Shown here in pieces: positions 8,113 to 17,299 of a stretch of DNA of 64,000 nt (position 1 is its first letter; each line of letters starts with the position of its first letter). The stretch is from Streptomyces diastatochromogenes (GTDB lineage Bacteria > Actinomycetota > Actinomycetes > Streptomycetales > Streptomycetaceae), in contig JAPTYK010000001.1 of NCBI GenBank assembly GCA_026913215.1, forward strand, positions 3,472,001-3,536,000, in the 5' to 3' direction. The translations under genes were made by a program, and so were the position numbers. The notes beneath the pieces were generated by a model. That model saw only the letters and a list, made by a program, of their open reading frames with translations, was not told the origin of the DNA and made no database searches.

Positions 8113-9033
8113 TCAGACCGCCGGGACCTTGAGCGCGTCCCACTGGCGCTTGCCGGGCCAGCCGTCGCAGTACGCGGCAGCGTCGCCCAACTTGCGCTGC
8201 CACTTGCGGAAGGACTCCCGGTCCGCGTCCGTCCACTGGGGGCCGGGGCCGGAGGAGTAGGCGGAGCACCCCTCTGCCACGAGCCGGCGGCCCATGGCCG
8301 TGACGAGCGGGCCGTTGGGCTTGCCCTTGAAGTACGCCTCACCGGGGAACGGCGCGTACTTCGGCGCGCTCGCCTTCGTCTTGAGCTTCTGGCCGGGCCG
8401 GATCACATAGGGCGCCTTGATCCCGTTGAGCTGGGCCAGGGTCTCCCACTTGATCCCCAGGGCCTTGCCGATGCCGGACAGGGTGTCCCCGTCGCGGACG
8501 GTGTACGTCCCGGTGGACGGGGCCGGGTCGGAGCCGCCCACGATGGCCTTCGCGCGCTTCACTATCTCCGGGAGCTGGGCGACCACGCGGGAGCCGGGAC
8601 ACGACGTGTGCCCGCCCCAGGCGCTTCCGCCCATGCCGTGGTACCCCAGGCCCCTGCCGTTCGGGTCGGTGGTGAGCTGAAGCGGAACACCGTGGGTCTT
8701 GTGGGCCCAGGCGAGCACTTCGGCGCACCGGGAGAGCTGGGCGTCCGTGAGCGCGTCCCCGCCCCGTCCCTCGTTCTCGATGCTCAGCCACGTCCGGTTG
8801 CCGCCCGCCTGAGCCCAGGCCCGGTTGGCAGTGTCCACCCACTGGCAGAGCTGACCGGCCCGGCTCGTGCCGAAGTGGCTGGACGCCTGGGCCGCCGGGT
8901 TGCGGAACCACGAATCGGTACCGGCGTAAGAGCCGTCCATGATGTGGATGACCACACCCCTGACGGAGTCCTGTCCGCCGGCTGTGTAGTTGGTCGGGAT
9001 GGGCTTCCACGTCGCCCCGGAAAATCGCGCCAT
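8113..9033 (-). CDS. Phage endolysin: N-acetylmuramoyl-L-alanine amidase with LysM
   Basis: 306 residues. Residues 1-155 form an amidase_2/PGRP-type domain with zinc-ligand candidates H30 (VVIHIMDG), H142 and C145 (GGHTSCPG) and the SIENEG motif. A LysM peptidoglycan-binding domain follows at about 176-218 (TYTVRDGDTLSGIGKALGI). The C-terminal 80 residues (FRKWQRKLGDAAAYCDGWPG) resemble the peptidoglycan-binding ends of Streptomyces phage lysins. It cleaves the amide between MurNAc and the stem peptide. A hairpin (9058-9086) and a promoter-like motif precede it. Confidence 0.93.
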   Translation of the reverse strand: MARFSGATWKPIPTNYTAGGQDSVRGVVIHIMDGSYAGTDSWFRNPAAQASSHFGTSRAGQLCQWVDTANRAWAQAGGNRTWLSIENEGRGGDALTDAQLSRCAEVLAWAHKTHGVPLQLTTDPNGRGLGYHGMGGSAWGGHTSCPGSRVVAQLPEIVKRAKAIVGGSDPAPSTGTYTVRDGDTLSGIGKALGIKWETLAQLNGIKAPYVIRPGQKLKTKASAPKYAPFPGEAYFKGKPNGPLVTAMGRRLVAEGCSAYSSGPGPQWTDADRESFRKWQRKLGDAAAYCDGWPGKRQWDALKVPAV

Positions 9034-9098
9034 GCGCGTGCCCCCTCGTTCGTGCCGGGCCCCCGCCCGAAGTCCGGACGGGGGCGCGTTGCACTGGG

Positions 9099-9118
9099 GG
9101 TCTGGTGGGTCGATTGCC
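9099..9118 (-). promoter_or_regulatory. Promoter-like motif copy 5, upstream of endolysin
   Basis: The minus strand reads GGCAATCGACCCACCAGACC. Its first G is the last base of the tail-fibre stop codon, and it lies about 65 nt before the lysin start. It suggests separate control of lysis. Confidence 0.6.
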
Positions 9119-10903
9119 TACGCGATGGCGGCCCAGAACCTGTTGGAGCCGTTCTCCACGGCGCTCAGGGTGATGGACGCGGGGGCGGACGTGGCAGCCG
9201 TGCCCGCGATGGACCCGTACCGCTTGATGTTGTTCAGCCCGAAGACGTTGGGCGGAGAGCCGAAGGCGGAATCGGCGCACAGCATCATGGGCCCGTCACC
9301 GGCCGTGGCGTTGTACCGGAAGGACCACGCCACGTAGTAGACCCCGGCGGGCAGGGACGCACTGGCGGTGAGCGGGGCGGACACGGTGGCTCCGCCCGCG
9401 TTGTGCACCCCGGCAATGACGGTCTCGCCGGTCAGCGCTGCCGTGGTGCCCACGCGGGTGCCCGACGCGTTGTAGATGGCGCCCCAGGAGCCGGCGACCA
9501 TGCCGCCCGCGTACCCGCCGAAGTGCCAGACGATTTTGGTAATGGTCTGGGTGCTCTTCAGGTTGACCGCCGTGACGCGGAGCGTGGCGTTGCCCGGGTA
9601 GATGGGCGTGCTCATCCCAACCGCCGGGTCGAAGGCCCACGCCTTGAGCCCCAGGTCACTGGGCTCCCACATGTGGTCCGTGGGCACCTCCAACGGGAGC
9701 TGGGCCAGGGGCAGGCGGGACGAGCCGTCCAGGGAGGCCACACCGTTGGCCGTGCCCCGGGCGGTGGTCGCCAGGGCCGACACGTCGGCGGCAACCAGGG
9801 TGACGGTCGGGCCGCTCTTGCCGTTGACGGTGGTGACCGCTCCGGCCGGTATGGAGAGCTGGGCGGCGGGGACCTTGCCGGAGTCGTCCAGCGTGGCCAC
9901 GCCTCCGGCCACTCCCCGGGAGCTGGACGCCACGGCCCCACGTCGGCGGGGGTCAGGGTGATGGCCGGAGAGCCCGCTCCCTTGCCGTTGACCGTGATGG
10001 TGATGTCCGGCCCCAGGGAGCCGTTGACGCTGTTGACGGAGCCCGCTCCGGGGTCGCCCTTGTCGCCCTTCGGGCCGGGGACGGTGCTGGGAGCTCCGGC
10101 GTCACCCTTGTCGCCCTTGTCGCCCTTCGGGCCGGGGACGGTGCTCGCCGCTCCGGTGTCGCCCTTGACGCCGGGGACGCCCTGGGGGCCCGGGTCGCCC
10201 TTCGGTCCCTTCAGGTTGCCCACGGGGTTGCCCCAGCCGGACGCGCTCCGCTGCCAGATGTCGCCGGAGTCGGAGCGAAGGAGGAGGTCTCCGGGCTTCG
10301 CGTCGGTGCTGGGCGTGGTCGTGTTGTTCACGAACCACTGAGACCCGTGGATGTCCGCTCCGGCCTTCGCCCAGGCGCCGCCGCTCTTGCGCCACATGGT
10401 CACGGTCGTGTGCGTGAGGCCCAGAAGGGTCCGGGTGTCGTACTGGGTGTACCAGTCGTTATCGAGACCCAGGGATGCCGCCGGGGCGCCGCTCCCCGTG
10501 TAGATCTGGGAGCCGGGCACAGGCACGTAGTTCGGGGTGGTCGGGTCAGCCGGCGCCACGTCGGCAAGGTCCACGTCCGGGACGTTCTTGGGCAGCAACA
10601 GGGCGAAGGTCCGGCGCCCACCACCCCGGCAAGGTTCTCCTTGACGGTCCACGCCCAGCCGCTGGGGTTCATGTCCGGCGCGTCCGTCGCGGGCAGGCTG
10701 ACGGAGAAGCCGCCGTTCTCGTCCAGCGCGGCCACGACCGGCCCGGCAATGAACAGGTCGGAGGCGGGGAAGGTCAGGAGCCCCGGCGGGGTGAAGGTGA
10801 CGGTCCCGCTGAGCGAGCGTCCATCGGGGCCCCGGTAGCGACCGTGAACCCGCACGGTCGGGATGCTGGACGGCAGCGGGCTCGTGTCGGTCGGTGTGGT
10901 CAT
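9118..10903 (-). CDS. Collagen-like phage tail fibre / receptor-binding protein, two frameshifts
   Basis: About 594 residues in three frame segments: MTTPTDTSPLPSSIPTVRVH... (10903 to about 10610), ...FALLLPKNVPDVDLADVAPA... (to about 9940) and ...SSSRGVAGGVATLDDSGKVP... to the stop at 9118. The middle has a collagen-like Gly-X-Y run (GPKGDPGPQGVPGVKGDTGA and further copies; DNA about 10045-10215), typical of trimeric phage fibres. The C-terminal ~200 residues are beta-rich and probably form the receptor-binding tip. The breaks occur in short C/G runs and look like lost bases. It follows the tail-tip genes and a perfect palindrome copy. Confidence 0.85.
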
Positions 10904-10927
10904 GCGTCCCCCTACGAAAAAGGGGCA

Positions 10928-10955
10928 TCCAACCGACTCACGTGAGTCGGTTGGA
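10928..10955. repeat. Phage palindrome copy 3 (perfect, 28 bp)
   Basis: A fully symmetric sequence with arms TCCAACCGACTCAC / GTGAGTCGGTTGGA, between the 81-residue coiled-coil gene and the tail-fibre start at 10903. The best copy of the family. Confidence 0.9.
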
Positions 10956-10972
10956 CACCCTGTGGTGCGGTC

Positions 10973-11218
10973 TTACGGACGGGCCAGGAGTTCCGCTACC
11001 TGGGCCCGGAGTTCGGCGTTCTCACGCCTCAGCTCCCGGACCTCTTCGCGGAGCCCAACAAGCTCCTCCGCCTGGCGCTCCGCCTTCCTGGCCCAGGCTT
11101 CCGCCTCTTCCCGCCAGGCTTGGCGCATCCCGGTTTGCCACCGGTGGAGCACCATGCCGACGAAGACCAGAAGGGGAGCGACGATCTCAGCGGCCCCGTA
11201 CAGGCGGGCCAGATCCAT
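10973..11218 (-). CDS. Small membrane-anchored coiled-coil phage protein
   Basis: 81 residues with one N-terminal transmembrane segment (about 9-25, EIVAPLLVFVGMVLHRW) and then a charged heptad-like coiled coil to the end (REEAEAWARKAERQAEELVG). It lies among the tail-tip genes. It could be a spanin- or holin-like lysis accessory or a tail component; nothing decides between them. Confidence 0.7.
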   Translation of the reverse strand: MDLARLYGAAEIVAPLLVFVGMVLHRWQTGMRQAWREEAEAWARKAERQAEELVGLREEVRELRRENAELRAQVAELLARP

Positions 11219-11226
11219 GAGTCCCC

Positions 11227-12035
11227 CTAGACGCTGAAGTACGGCTCAGTGATGTCCGGGTCTCGGCCCCACCCGCCACCGGTCCCGCGCATCCACGCCC
11301 AGCCCTTTCGCTGGCTTCGGGAATGCGGCTCTCCGGGAGCCCAACGCAGTACTGCATGGCGGAAATGCTGTAAGAGCCTTCGTCGGAGTTCGGCACGGTG
11401 ACGAAGTCCGGTGCCCAGGGACTGGCGTCCCGGTAGGTCGGCACCCACCACCATTTGCCGTTGTCGTCTTGCTTGTAGCCGTAGTTGAGGATGTTGCCGC
11501 TGATGGCTGAGCCCTCTGTTGCGGCAATGGCGTAGATGGTCTGGCCCTTCGGGTTCTCCGGGCCCTTCTTGTACCGGTGCTGTAGCTCGATGGTGTAGAC
11601 GGTCGTGTCGTCCTGGTAGTCCCAGCCGTACGGGATTCCGTGGACCCAGCGCATGACCACTACGCCGATGGTGCGGTTGGTCGTGCCGGTCAGGTTGAGG
11701 ACGCTGGACGCGCTGACGATCTGACGTTCCGCCTTGCCGGTGTGCCGGAACGCGGCAAGCCGGACCTCCGCCTCACGCTTGTTGGTATAGAGGAAGTCCG
11801 TGATGAACTTGCACTCCACCCGGTCGAAGGTGAGCCCCGTGGCGTTGGCCACGCTGACAGATGACCAGATGTTGCCGCCGACCGGCGGGCGGCCCTGGGC
11901 GGCCCACTCCACGGGCGGGTACCGGTCGAAGCTGTTGACCGGCACCGGGGCCCGCTCGATGGCGGTGAGCCGGCGCTTGACCTCCGCCAGCTCGTTCACC
12001 AGGGAGGGCGGTACTCCGTTAGCTTGGGTTGGCAT
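11227..12035 (-). CDS. Phage minor tail protein, frameshifted near C-terminus
   Basis: About 269 residues starting MPTQANGVPPSLVNELAEVK at 12035, overlapping the previous gene by 17 bp. A short N-terminal helix is followed by a beta-rich body (NIWSSVSVANATGLTFDRVE). Near 11310 the frame breaks after GLPESRIPEAS and resumes as QRKGWAWMRGTGGGWG to the stop at 11227. Position after the tail-hub gene marks it as tail-tip or baseplate; I recognise no catalytic motif. Confidence 0.75.
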
Positions 12036-13088
12036 TGCTCCACAACTCCTTACTGGCAAGGGCCAGGCGGATGGACTCCGTACCGTTCGCGTCCACGGCC
12101 GTGGCGCATTCGGTCACAACGAATTCGTCCAGGAAGGCGACGTAACCCGCGTCCGCGTCCACGGCCACGTAGTCGCCTGGGGCGAAGTCCAGCGGCCCGA
12201 ACTCACCGGGATAGAGGGTCAGTTCAGGGATGGCAGTCGGGACCGATCCGGCGTTGACGGTGGCCTGGGCCTTGCCGATGAGCGTCTGTGTCTCTTTCAC
12301 GTCGGCCCAGGTGCCGACCATGACGCGCTCAGGCATCCGCGCGGCCAACTCCGCGTTCTCGAAGATGCCAACGAGCTTTTCGCCGTTGCCCTTGTCGGCC
12401 CCGGTGGCGTAGGCCACGGTGCACAGGGCTGTTGAGTCGTAACTGACCCGGGTGACATCGCAGTTCGCGCGGTGGGTCAGTGTCCGGGTCGCGGAGCCCG
12501 TGCGGCTCGTCATCACGAACCGGTGGCCCACCTTGACGTTGGGGGTGGCCCAGTACGGCACGTAGCGGAAGTTAAAGCCGCCGACGTTGTCGGCAAGCTC
12601 CTCGATGGCCTCCCCGGCGTTCTTCAGCTCGTAGCGGGTCCACACCGTGGTTCGCTTCGCGCCGGTCGCCTTGATCGTGTCCGTGGCCGTGCCGATGCCG
12701 TTGTCCGCGTTGAAGTACGCGAACCACGCCTTGAGAATGTCCGCCTGTTCGACGGTGCGGGAGGTCCAGCCGTTGACGAAGACGCGGCCCTTGTAGTGCG
12801 AGTGGAAGCCGGAGGCCCCCAGGAGAGCGTGCCCGCCGCGATGTCTGCGGAGGCGGTCCACACGATCCCGCCCCACACCGGGGCCCCGTCCCGCAGGATG
12901 ACGAGCCCGCTGATACCCGGGCTCAGCACCTCCGGGTTGGCCTCCGGCGCGAAGAGCGGGACACCCACCGTCGCGGTACCGGCCGCGTTGAGGGTGTGGG
13001 CGAAAGAGATCCCGGTTACCGGCAGGCGGGTGACCACGGCGCCGGTCTTCACGTTCGTCTGTACGACGGTGTACCTGGGCGCCGCCAT
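12019..13088 (-). CDS. Phage tail-hub/minor tail protein, frameshifted
   Basis: About 356 residues. It starts at ATG 13088 (MAAPRYTVVQTNVKTGAVVT), overlapping the previous stop (TGATG). The frame changes near 12830, between ADIAAGT and LLGASGFHSHYKGRVFVNGW, and runs to a stop at 12019. The N-terminal pattern (VPLFAPEANPEVLSPGISGL... ILRDGAPVWGGIV) is the siphophage-tail hub type often called minor tail or Gp37-like. It would connect the distal tail ring to the fibres. Confidence 0.8.
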
Positions 13089-13891
13089 CACACCCACCGG
13101 TTTCGCCAGGAGAAGACCGCCGTGGTGGCCCGGGTGGTCGCGCCGCTCGTCAGGCTGAGGCGGTGTTCCCCGAAGCCGTATTCGGGCCAGACGGACCCCG
13201 GGGTGATGCGGTCGTTGAACAGGGTGCCGGTGTCGGTGGCGGTCAGCCGCTGGGCCGGTGAGTTGATGGTGAGCCCGCCGGCCAACGGGTTCATGCCGAA
13301 GAACTGGCCGGTGATCTCGTCGGTTAGGACACAGTCCTTGGCGTTGTCCAGGGTGATGACCGGGAAGGCGGGCACGGAGCCCGGGGAGGTGAAGCGGAGC
13401 TTGGGCGTGGACCCCTGCCAAGGGCTGGACAGGGTCAGCGTCGTGAGCGCGTCCGCGTAGATGTGCGGGTCCGTGGCGAAGAGTTCGACCACCACGTTGC
13501 ACACGCGGTGCGCGAAGTTCAGGTCAACGGGCCCGGAGCGCTTGCGCGGGCGGGCGTTGACGAAGGCGGTGGCCCCGGCGGCAAGCCCGGGGAAGCGGAA
13601 GCGGAGAGGGCTCTCCGGCCCGCCGACCGCGAACGCGGCGAAGACCCGGCCCAGCTCCTGGGCGAACTCTTCGTCAGTGGCCCCGTAGACCTCAAGGGTC
13701 AGGGTCACGGTCCGGCCGTTCATGTAGTCGTCACCGGGGTAGAGCCCGTGTTGCTGCACAAGCGTGAGGTCCGAAGACCGCACGTCCGGCAGCGACACGA
13801 GCCCGTCAACCGCGACGATGGACACGGCGGAGTCAGGCTCCCCCATGACGAGTCCCGCGTATTCGGCGGTCCAGTCGTTCAGCTCCGCCAT
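13088..13891 (-). CDS. Phage distal tail protein
   Basis: 267 residues. ATG 13891 is chosen because GGGGGG lies 7 bases upstream; an ATG two codons earlier would be too close to it. The N-terminus (DSAVSIVAVDGLVSLPDVRS) and the later FRFPGL and VNARPRKRS elements match the siphovirus distal-tail family, which forms the ring closing the tail tube. It follows the tape measure in the usual order. A near-perfect palindrome stands between the tape-measure stop and this gene's ribosome site. Confidence 0.82.
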   Translation of the reverse strand: MAELNDWTAEYAGLVMGEPDSAVSIVAVDGLVSLPDVRSSDLTLVQQHGLYPGDDYMNGRTVTLTLEVYGATDEEFAQELGRVFAAFAVGGPESPLRFRFPGLAAGATAFVNARPRKRSGPVDLNFAHRVCNVVVELFATDPHIYADALTTLTLSSPWQGSTPKLRFTSPGSVPAFPVITLDNAKDCVLTDEITGQFFGMNPLAGGLTINSPAQRLTATDTGTLFNDRITPGSVWPEYGFGEHRLSLTSGATTRATTAVFSWRNRWV

Positions 13892-13905
13892 GTCCATTCC
13901 CCCCT

Positions 13906-13931
13906 TCAACCGACTCACGTGAGTCGGTTGG
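13906..13931. repeat. Phage palindrome copy 4 (24-bp perfect core)
   Basis: Arms CAACCGACTCAC / GTGAGTCGGTTG, directly after the tape-measure stop (13932) and just before the distal-tail ribosome site. Confidence 0.88.
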
Positions 13932-16325
13932 TCATGCAGTGCGAAGGGCCCAGGCGACTTCGCGCCCGATGGCCCAGGGGTCCGCCTGAGAGCGGACGTT
14001 GACGACGACTCCGCCCCCCGGAGCCGCGTGGTTCGGGATCACGTTTGATCCGCTGGGCAGGTGCACCCACTCCGGCCCGCGCTCACCCACGCGGGTCAGG
14101 CCCTGGGTCGGTCCACCCATGGCGCGCACGTGGGGGATGGGGTTGTCCGGGATGTCGATGGACAGGGCGCCCCATCCCAACTTGTTGGGGATGGCCCAGT
14201 TCAGGAGGTCCACCACGCCGTTGACCGCACCCTTGGCCGCGCCGCTCACTGCGGAGGCCAGGCTTGAGGCGAAGCCGCCCAGGCGGGAGAGCCCGTTCTT
14301 GAGCCCGTCAACGACGGAGCCGCCGACCCCCAGCGCCGCGCGGGCCACGCTTCCGGCCGCCGAGGAGATCCGCCCCGGCAGGGAGGTGAAGAACGAGATC
14401 ACGGAGTTGAGCCCGTCGCGCGCCTTGTCGTAGACGTAGCGGAAGGCGTCGGACGTGGCGCTCTTGATCTTGTCCCAGTGCTTGATCAGCAACCCCGGGC
14501 CGGTGAAGTTCAGGAACAGGTTGACGAGCCAGGCGAAGATGCCCTTGACCTTGTCCCACAACCAGTCCCAGGCGGCGCCGGTGGCCGCCTTGATCGTGTC
14601 CCAGTGCTTGATGATCAGCCCGACCAGCGTGAAGTTGAGGAACAGGTTGACCAGGAAATCCGCGATTCCCTTGATCTTGTTCCACACCCAGTCCCACGCT
14701 GCTGTGGTCCACTTGACGATGTTGTCCCAGTTGGTCCAGATCAGGAGCGCCAGGGCGACCACGGCCGCGATGACGAGCGCTACCGGGCCCATGGCTATCA
14801 GCCACGCGGCGGCCATGCGGCCCGCCTGTAGAAGCGCCTGGGCGCCCATGGCGATCCACCCGCCCACGACGATGGCGGCGGAGATCACTGCCTGTCCGGC
14901 AGCCTTGAGCCAGCCTCCGACCACCGCCCAGTGGGCCAGTACCTGAGTGGCGGCGCTCGTGGTCGCGGTGGCCGAAGAGGTGACCCACGCTATGCCGTTG
15001 GCTATCGCGGACTGGGTGGCCGTGACCCCCCAGGCGATGAGCGCCGGGAGGAGAAGGACCGTGATGACCCCGGCCACGGCCGTGATCGGGACCTTGTTGT
15101 CCCCGATGAACCGGCCCACGGCAACGGACGCGTCAATGAGATCGTCCAGCGCCGGGAGGACCGCTCCGCCCAGTACGTCAACGGCGCCCTGTTGGAGCGT
15201 GCGCCAGAAAGCCGAGAGCTTCGTTGACGCGTTGTCGTGCATGGTGTCGCCGGCCCGCTTCGCGGCGCCCTCGACTTTGCCCAGACTCTTGGCGGCGGTA
15301 TCGACGTTGAGGGAGAAAAGCGCGGCCCCCAGGTCTTCGCCCGGTCCGCCGAAGAGGGTCTTGACGACGCTCGCGCGCTCCGCCGAAGCGGGCATCTGGC
15401 GAAGGGCGTCAAGCACCTTGTCCATGGCGGACTTCGCGGAGTCGCCTCCGGCCGCCACGTCCTTGACGATCTGGGAGCCGTTCAGCCCAATCGAGTTGAA
15501 CGTTTCTTCAACCGCCTTGCCGCCCTGACCGGCAACAAGGCTGAACTCCTTGATCGCGTCCGCGACTTGATCCGCGTCCCTGGCGCCGCCCTTGAGGCCC
15601 TGGGAGATCAGTCCCATGGCCGTGGCCCCGTCCAGGCCCATCGTGCGGAAGTTGGTCGAATACTCGTTGAACGTATCCGCCAAATCCTCAGCTTTGTTGG
15701 CGCCGTTCTGGGCGCCCCGGGTCATGATGTCGAACGCTTCTTCCGCGTTCTTCGCAAGCCCGGTCTTGAGCATCTGGGACACCGCGTGGGACGTGGGCCC
15801 CACTTCGTCGCCCAGGACGTTGGCCACGTCCATGGCCCGCTTGCCGACGTTGGCCAGCTCGTCCGCCGTGGCGTCCGCCGGGACAAGTCCCTCTTGCCAC
15901 AGCGCCTTGAGCGACGCGTTGGCATCCTCGACGGACTCGCCCCAGCCGGACGAGTAGATCTCTCCGGCCGCCTTGCCCAGGCGCTGGGCCTCCGCCGGGG
16001 ACGCGCCGAGCTGGGCCGCCAGGAGATCGTTGCCCTTCTCCTGGGCCATGGCCTCATTGAGACCGGCCAGGAGCCCGCCCGCGATGGCGGCGCCGGCGAG
16101 CGTGGCGGCTCCCCCGAAGCGCTCCCCGAAGGAGCCGACTTCGTCACCGGCGTCCGCGATGCCGTCCGCCACGGCGTCGCCCAGGCCCCCCGCCTGTTCG
16201 GTCGCCTGCCGTAGCGCTTCCTCCACCTGATCCGCGAAGGACGTTACGTCCGTGGCGGACCGCTCAAGGGAGGCGGCAAGATCCGACTCATCCCCGAGCA
16301 GGGTGATAGTGATGGGCTTCGCCAC
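13932..16325 (-). CDS. Phage tail tape measure protein
   Basis: 797 residues, the longest gene of the phage. The N-terminal half is Ala/Gly/Asp-rich and helical. A hydrophobic central block (about residues 400-540) would insert in the host membrane during DNA injection. Two near-identical ~38-residue Trp-rich repeats follow (AWDWVWNKIKGIADFLVNLF and AWDWLWDKVKGIFAWLVNLF). Tape measures set tail length and form the injection channel. It begins 14 bp after the second chaperone frame. No lytic domain is evident. Confidence 0.93.
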   Translation of the reverse strand: MAKPITITLLGDESDLAASLERSATDVTSFADQVEEALRQATEQAGGLGDAVADGIADAGDEVGSFGERFGGAATLAGAAIAGGLLAGLNEAMAQEKGNDLLAAQLGASPAEAQRLGKAAGEIYSSGWGESVEDANASLKALWQEGLVPADATADELANVGKRAMDVANVLGDEVGPTSHAVSQMLKTGLAKNAEEAFDIMTRGAQNGANKAEDLADTFNEYSTNFRTMGLDGATAMGLISQGLKGGARDADQVADAIKEFSLVAGQGGKAVEETFNSIGLNGSQIVKDVAAGGDSAKSAMDKVLDALRQMPASAERASVVKTLFGGPGEDLGAALFSLNVDTAAKSLGKVEGAAKRAGDTMHDNASTKLSAFWRTLQQGAVDVLGGAVLPALDDLIDASVAVGRFIGDNKVPITAVAGVITVLLLPALIAWGVTATQSAIANGIAWVTSSATATTSAATQVLAHWAVVGGWLKAAGQAVISAAIVVGGWIAMGAQALLQAGRMAAAWLIAMGPVALVIAAVVALALLIWTNWDNIVKWTTAAWDWVWNKIKGIADFLVNLFLNFTLVGLIIKHWDTIKAATGAAWDWLWDKVKGIFAWLVNLFLNFTGPGLLIKHWDKIKSATSDAFRYVYDKARDGLNSVISFFTSLPGRISSAAGSVARAALGVGGSVVDGLKNGLSRLGGFASSLASAVSGAAKGAVNGVVDLLNWAIPNKLGWGALSIDIPDNPIPHVRAMGGPTQGLTRVGERGPEWVHLPSGSNVIPNHAAPGGGVVVNVRSQADPWAIGREVAWALRTA

Positions 16326-16338
16326 CGGTCCCCCCGTG

Positions 16339-16521
16339 CTATGTCATGACCGGCGTCCGCCGTTCCCCCGAAGAGCCCTGGGACGTGCGCCCACGGGACG
16401 CGCGTCGGCTCTGTTTGTTCTGTGCTTCGATGTCCGCCGACATCTGGTCAACCAGCGCGTTGAAGTCCCGCAGGGGTAGGGACCGCACGTCCGACCACGT
16501 GAGCCCACGGAAGTGGGACAC
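16339..16521 (-). CDS. Second tail-assembly-chaperone frame (probably made by -1 frameshift)
   Basis: The 60 residues from ATG 16521 (MSHFRGLTWSDVRSLPLRDF) continue upstream without a stop in the same frame (GPYRAQRVVACARLV), overlapping the end of the preceding gene. Tailed phages usually express this region as a C-terminal extension of the first chaperone by -1 frameshifting. The needed shift is indeed -1 relative to the gene ending at 16539. I see no classical slippery heptamer. Confidence 0.6.
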   Translation of the reverse strand: MSHFRGLTWSDVRSLPLRDFNALVDQMSADIEAQNKQSRRASRGRTSQGSSGERRTPVMT

Positions 16522-16538
16522 GAGCCGGGCGCACGCAA

Positions 16539-16859
16539 CTACGCGCTGGGCCCGGTAGGGTCCGTCTTCGACTTGCCCGGCTTGAACTGGAGACGAAGCT
16601 TGCCCGCGTCCTCGATGGAGAAGCCCGGATCGGTACGGCGCTTGAGGACCACGGCCATGGCCCGCAGCATCGGGCCCCGGCGGGCTCCGGGCTTCTTCAG
16701 CTCGTCCAGCGGGGCGCCGGTGACCTCTTCGATAATGTCGATCTCGTCAATCGTGAGACTGTCGAGATCCAGCGACAGGAGTTCGCCCAGCTCACCGCCC
16801 ACGGCCTTCGCCGCCGGGTGCGCCTGGCGGACGGTCTTGACCGGCCTCTTCTGTCCCAT
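16539..16859 (-). CDS. Phage tail assembly chaperone
   Basis: 106 residues from ATG 16859 (MGQKRPVKTVRQAHPAAKAV), with GAGGGG upstream. Small, helical, followed by the overlapping second frame and then the tape measure, the invariant order for tail assembly chaperones (lambda gpG type). It would coat the tape measure during tail assembly. Confidence 0.78.
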   Translation of the reverse strand: MGQKRPVKTVRQAHPAAKAVGGELGELLSLDLDSLTIDEIDIIEEVTGAPLDELKKPGARRGPMLRAMAVVLKRRTDPGFSIEDAGKLRLQFKPGKSKTDPTGPSA

Positions 16860-17295
16860 GCCTAGTCCCCTCAAGGTGCTGACGGACCACGGCGCCAATC
16901 TCGCGCTCGTAGGTCTCGGAAACGGCTTCGCTCTTGCGCGCCATGGCCCGGTACAGGAATCTGTTGGGCCTGATCCCGCGCTTCGGATAGCCGAAGTGGA
17001 TTGCCGCCGCGTACGGGACGCGAGCGGCTGAGCCCGCCTTCACGGCGGCGCCCTTGACGGAGGCGGTGACCTTGACGGACTTCGCCAACTTCCCCGGCTT
17101 GTAGCGCTTGCTGGACTTCGCGTCCCGCTTGCCCTTCGGGGCCGTTGACTCCGCCTCCGGCTTGACCACCTCCGCCGCTGCCTTGTTGGCGGCGCGGACG
17201 CTGTTGTTCAGGTCCCGGCTCTTGAGCCGGCGGACGTTCTTCTGAAGCTCACGGAGCCCGGTCACCCGGACCGTGTACGCCGATGTGCGGGCCAC
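16792..17295 (-). CDS. HK97 gp10-type head-tail/tail completion protein
   Basis: Starts at GTG 17295 (VARTSAYTVRVTGLRELQKN), overlapping the major-tail stop. A basic protein with AANKAAAEVVKPEAESTAPK, then VPYAAAIHFGYPKRGIRPNR, the pattern of HK97 gp10-like tail-completion proteins. As written it runs 68 bp into the next gene with an atypical Gly/Pro-rich end. One extra G in the run near 16866 would stop it right before the chaperone ATG, so the true end is probably about 16862. Confidence 0.75.
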   Translation of the reverse strand: MARTSAYTVRVTGLRELQKNVRRLKSRDLNNSVRAANKAAAEVVKPEAESTAPKGKRDAKSSKRYKPGKLAKSVKVTASVKGAAVKAGSAARVPYAAAIHFGYPKRGIRPNRFLYRAMARKSEAVSETYEREIGAVVRQHLEGTRHGTEEAGQDRPPGAPGGEGRGR

Positions 17296-17299
17296 CGCC

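Noticed and set aside
8608..10341. Long plus-strand open frame (577 codons) opposite the endolysin and tail fibre
   Set aside because: It is the mirror of GC-rich minus-strand genes, has Arg/Gly/His-rich composition and no ribosome site, and crosses two real gene boundaries.
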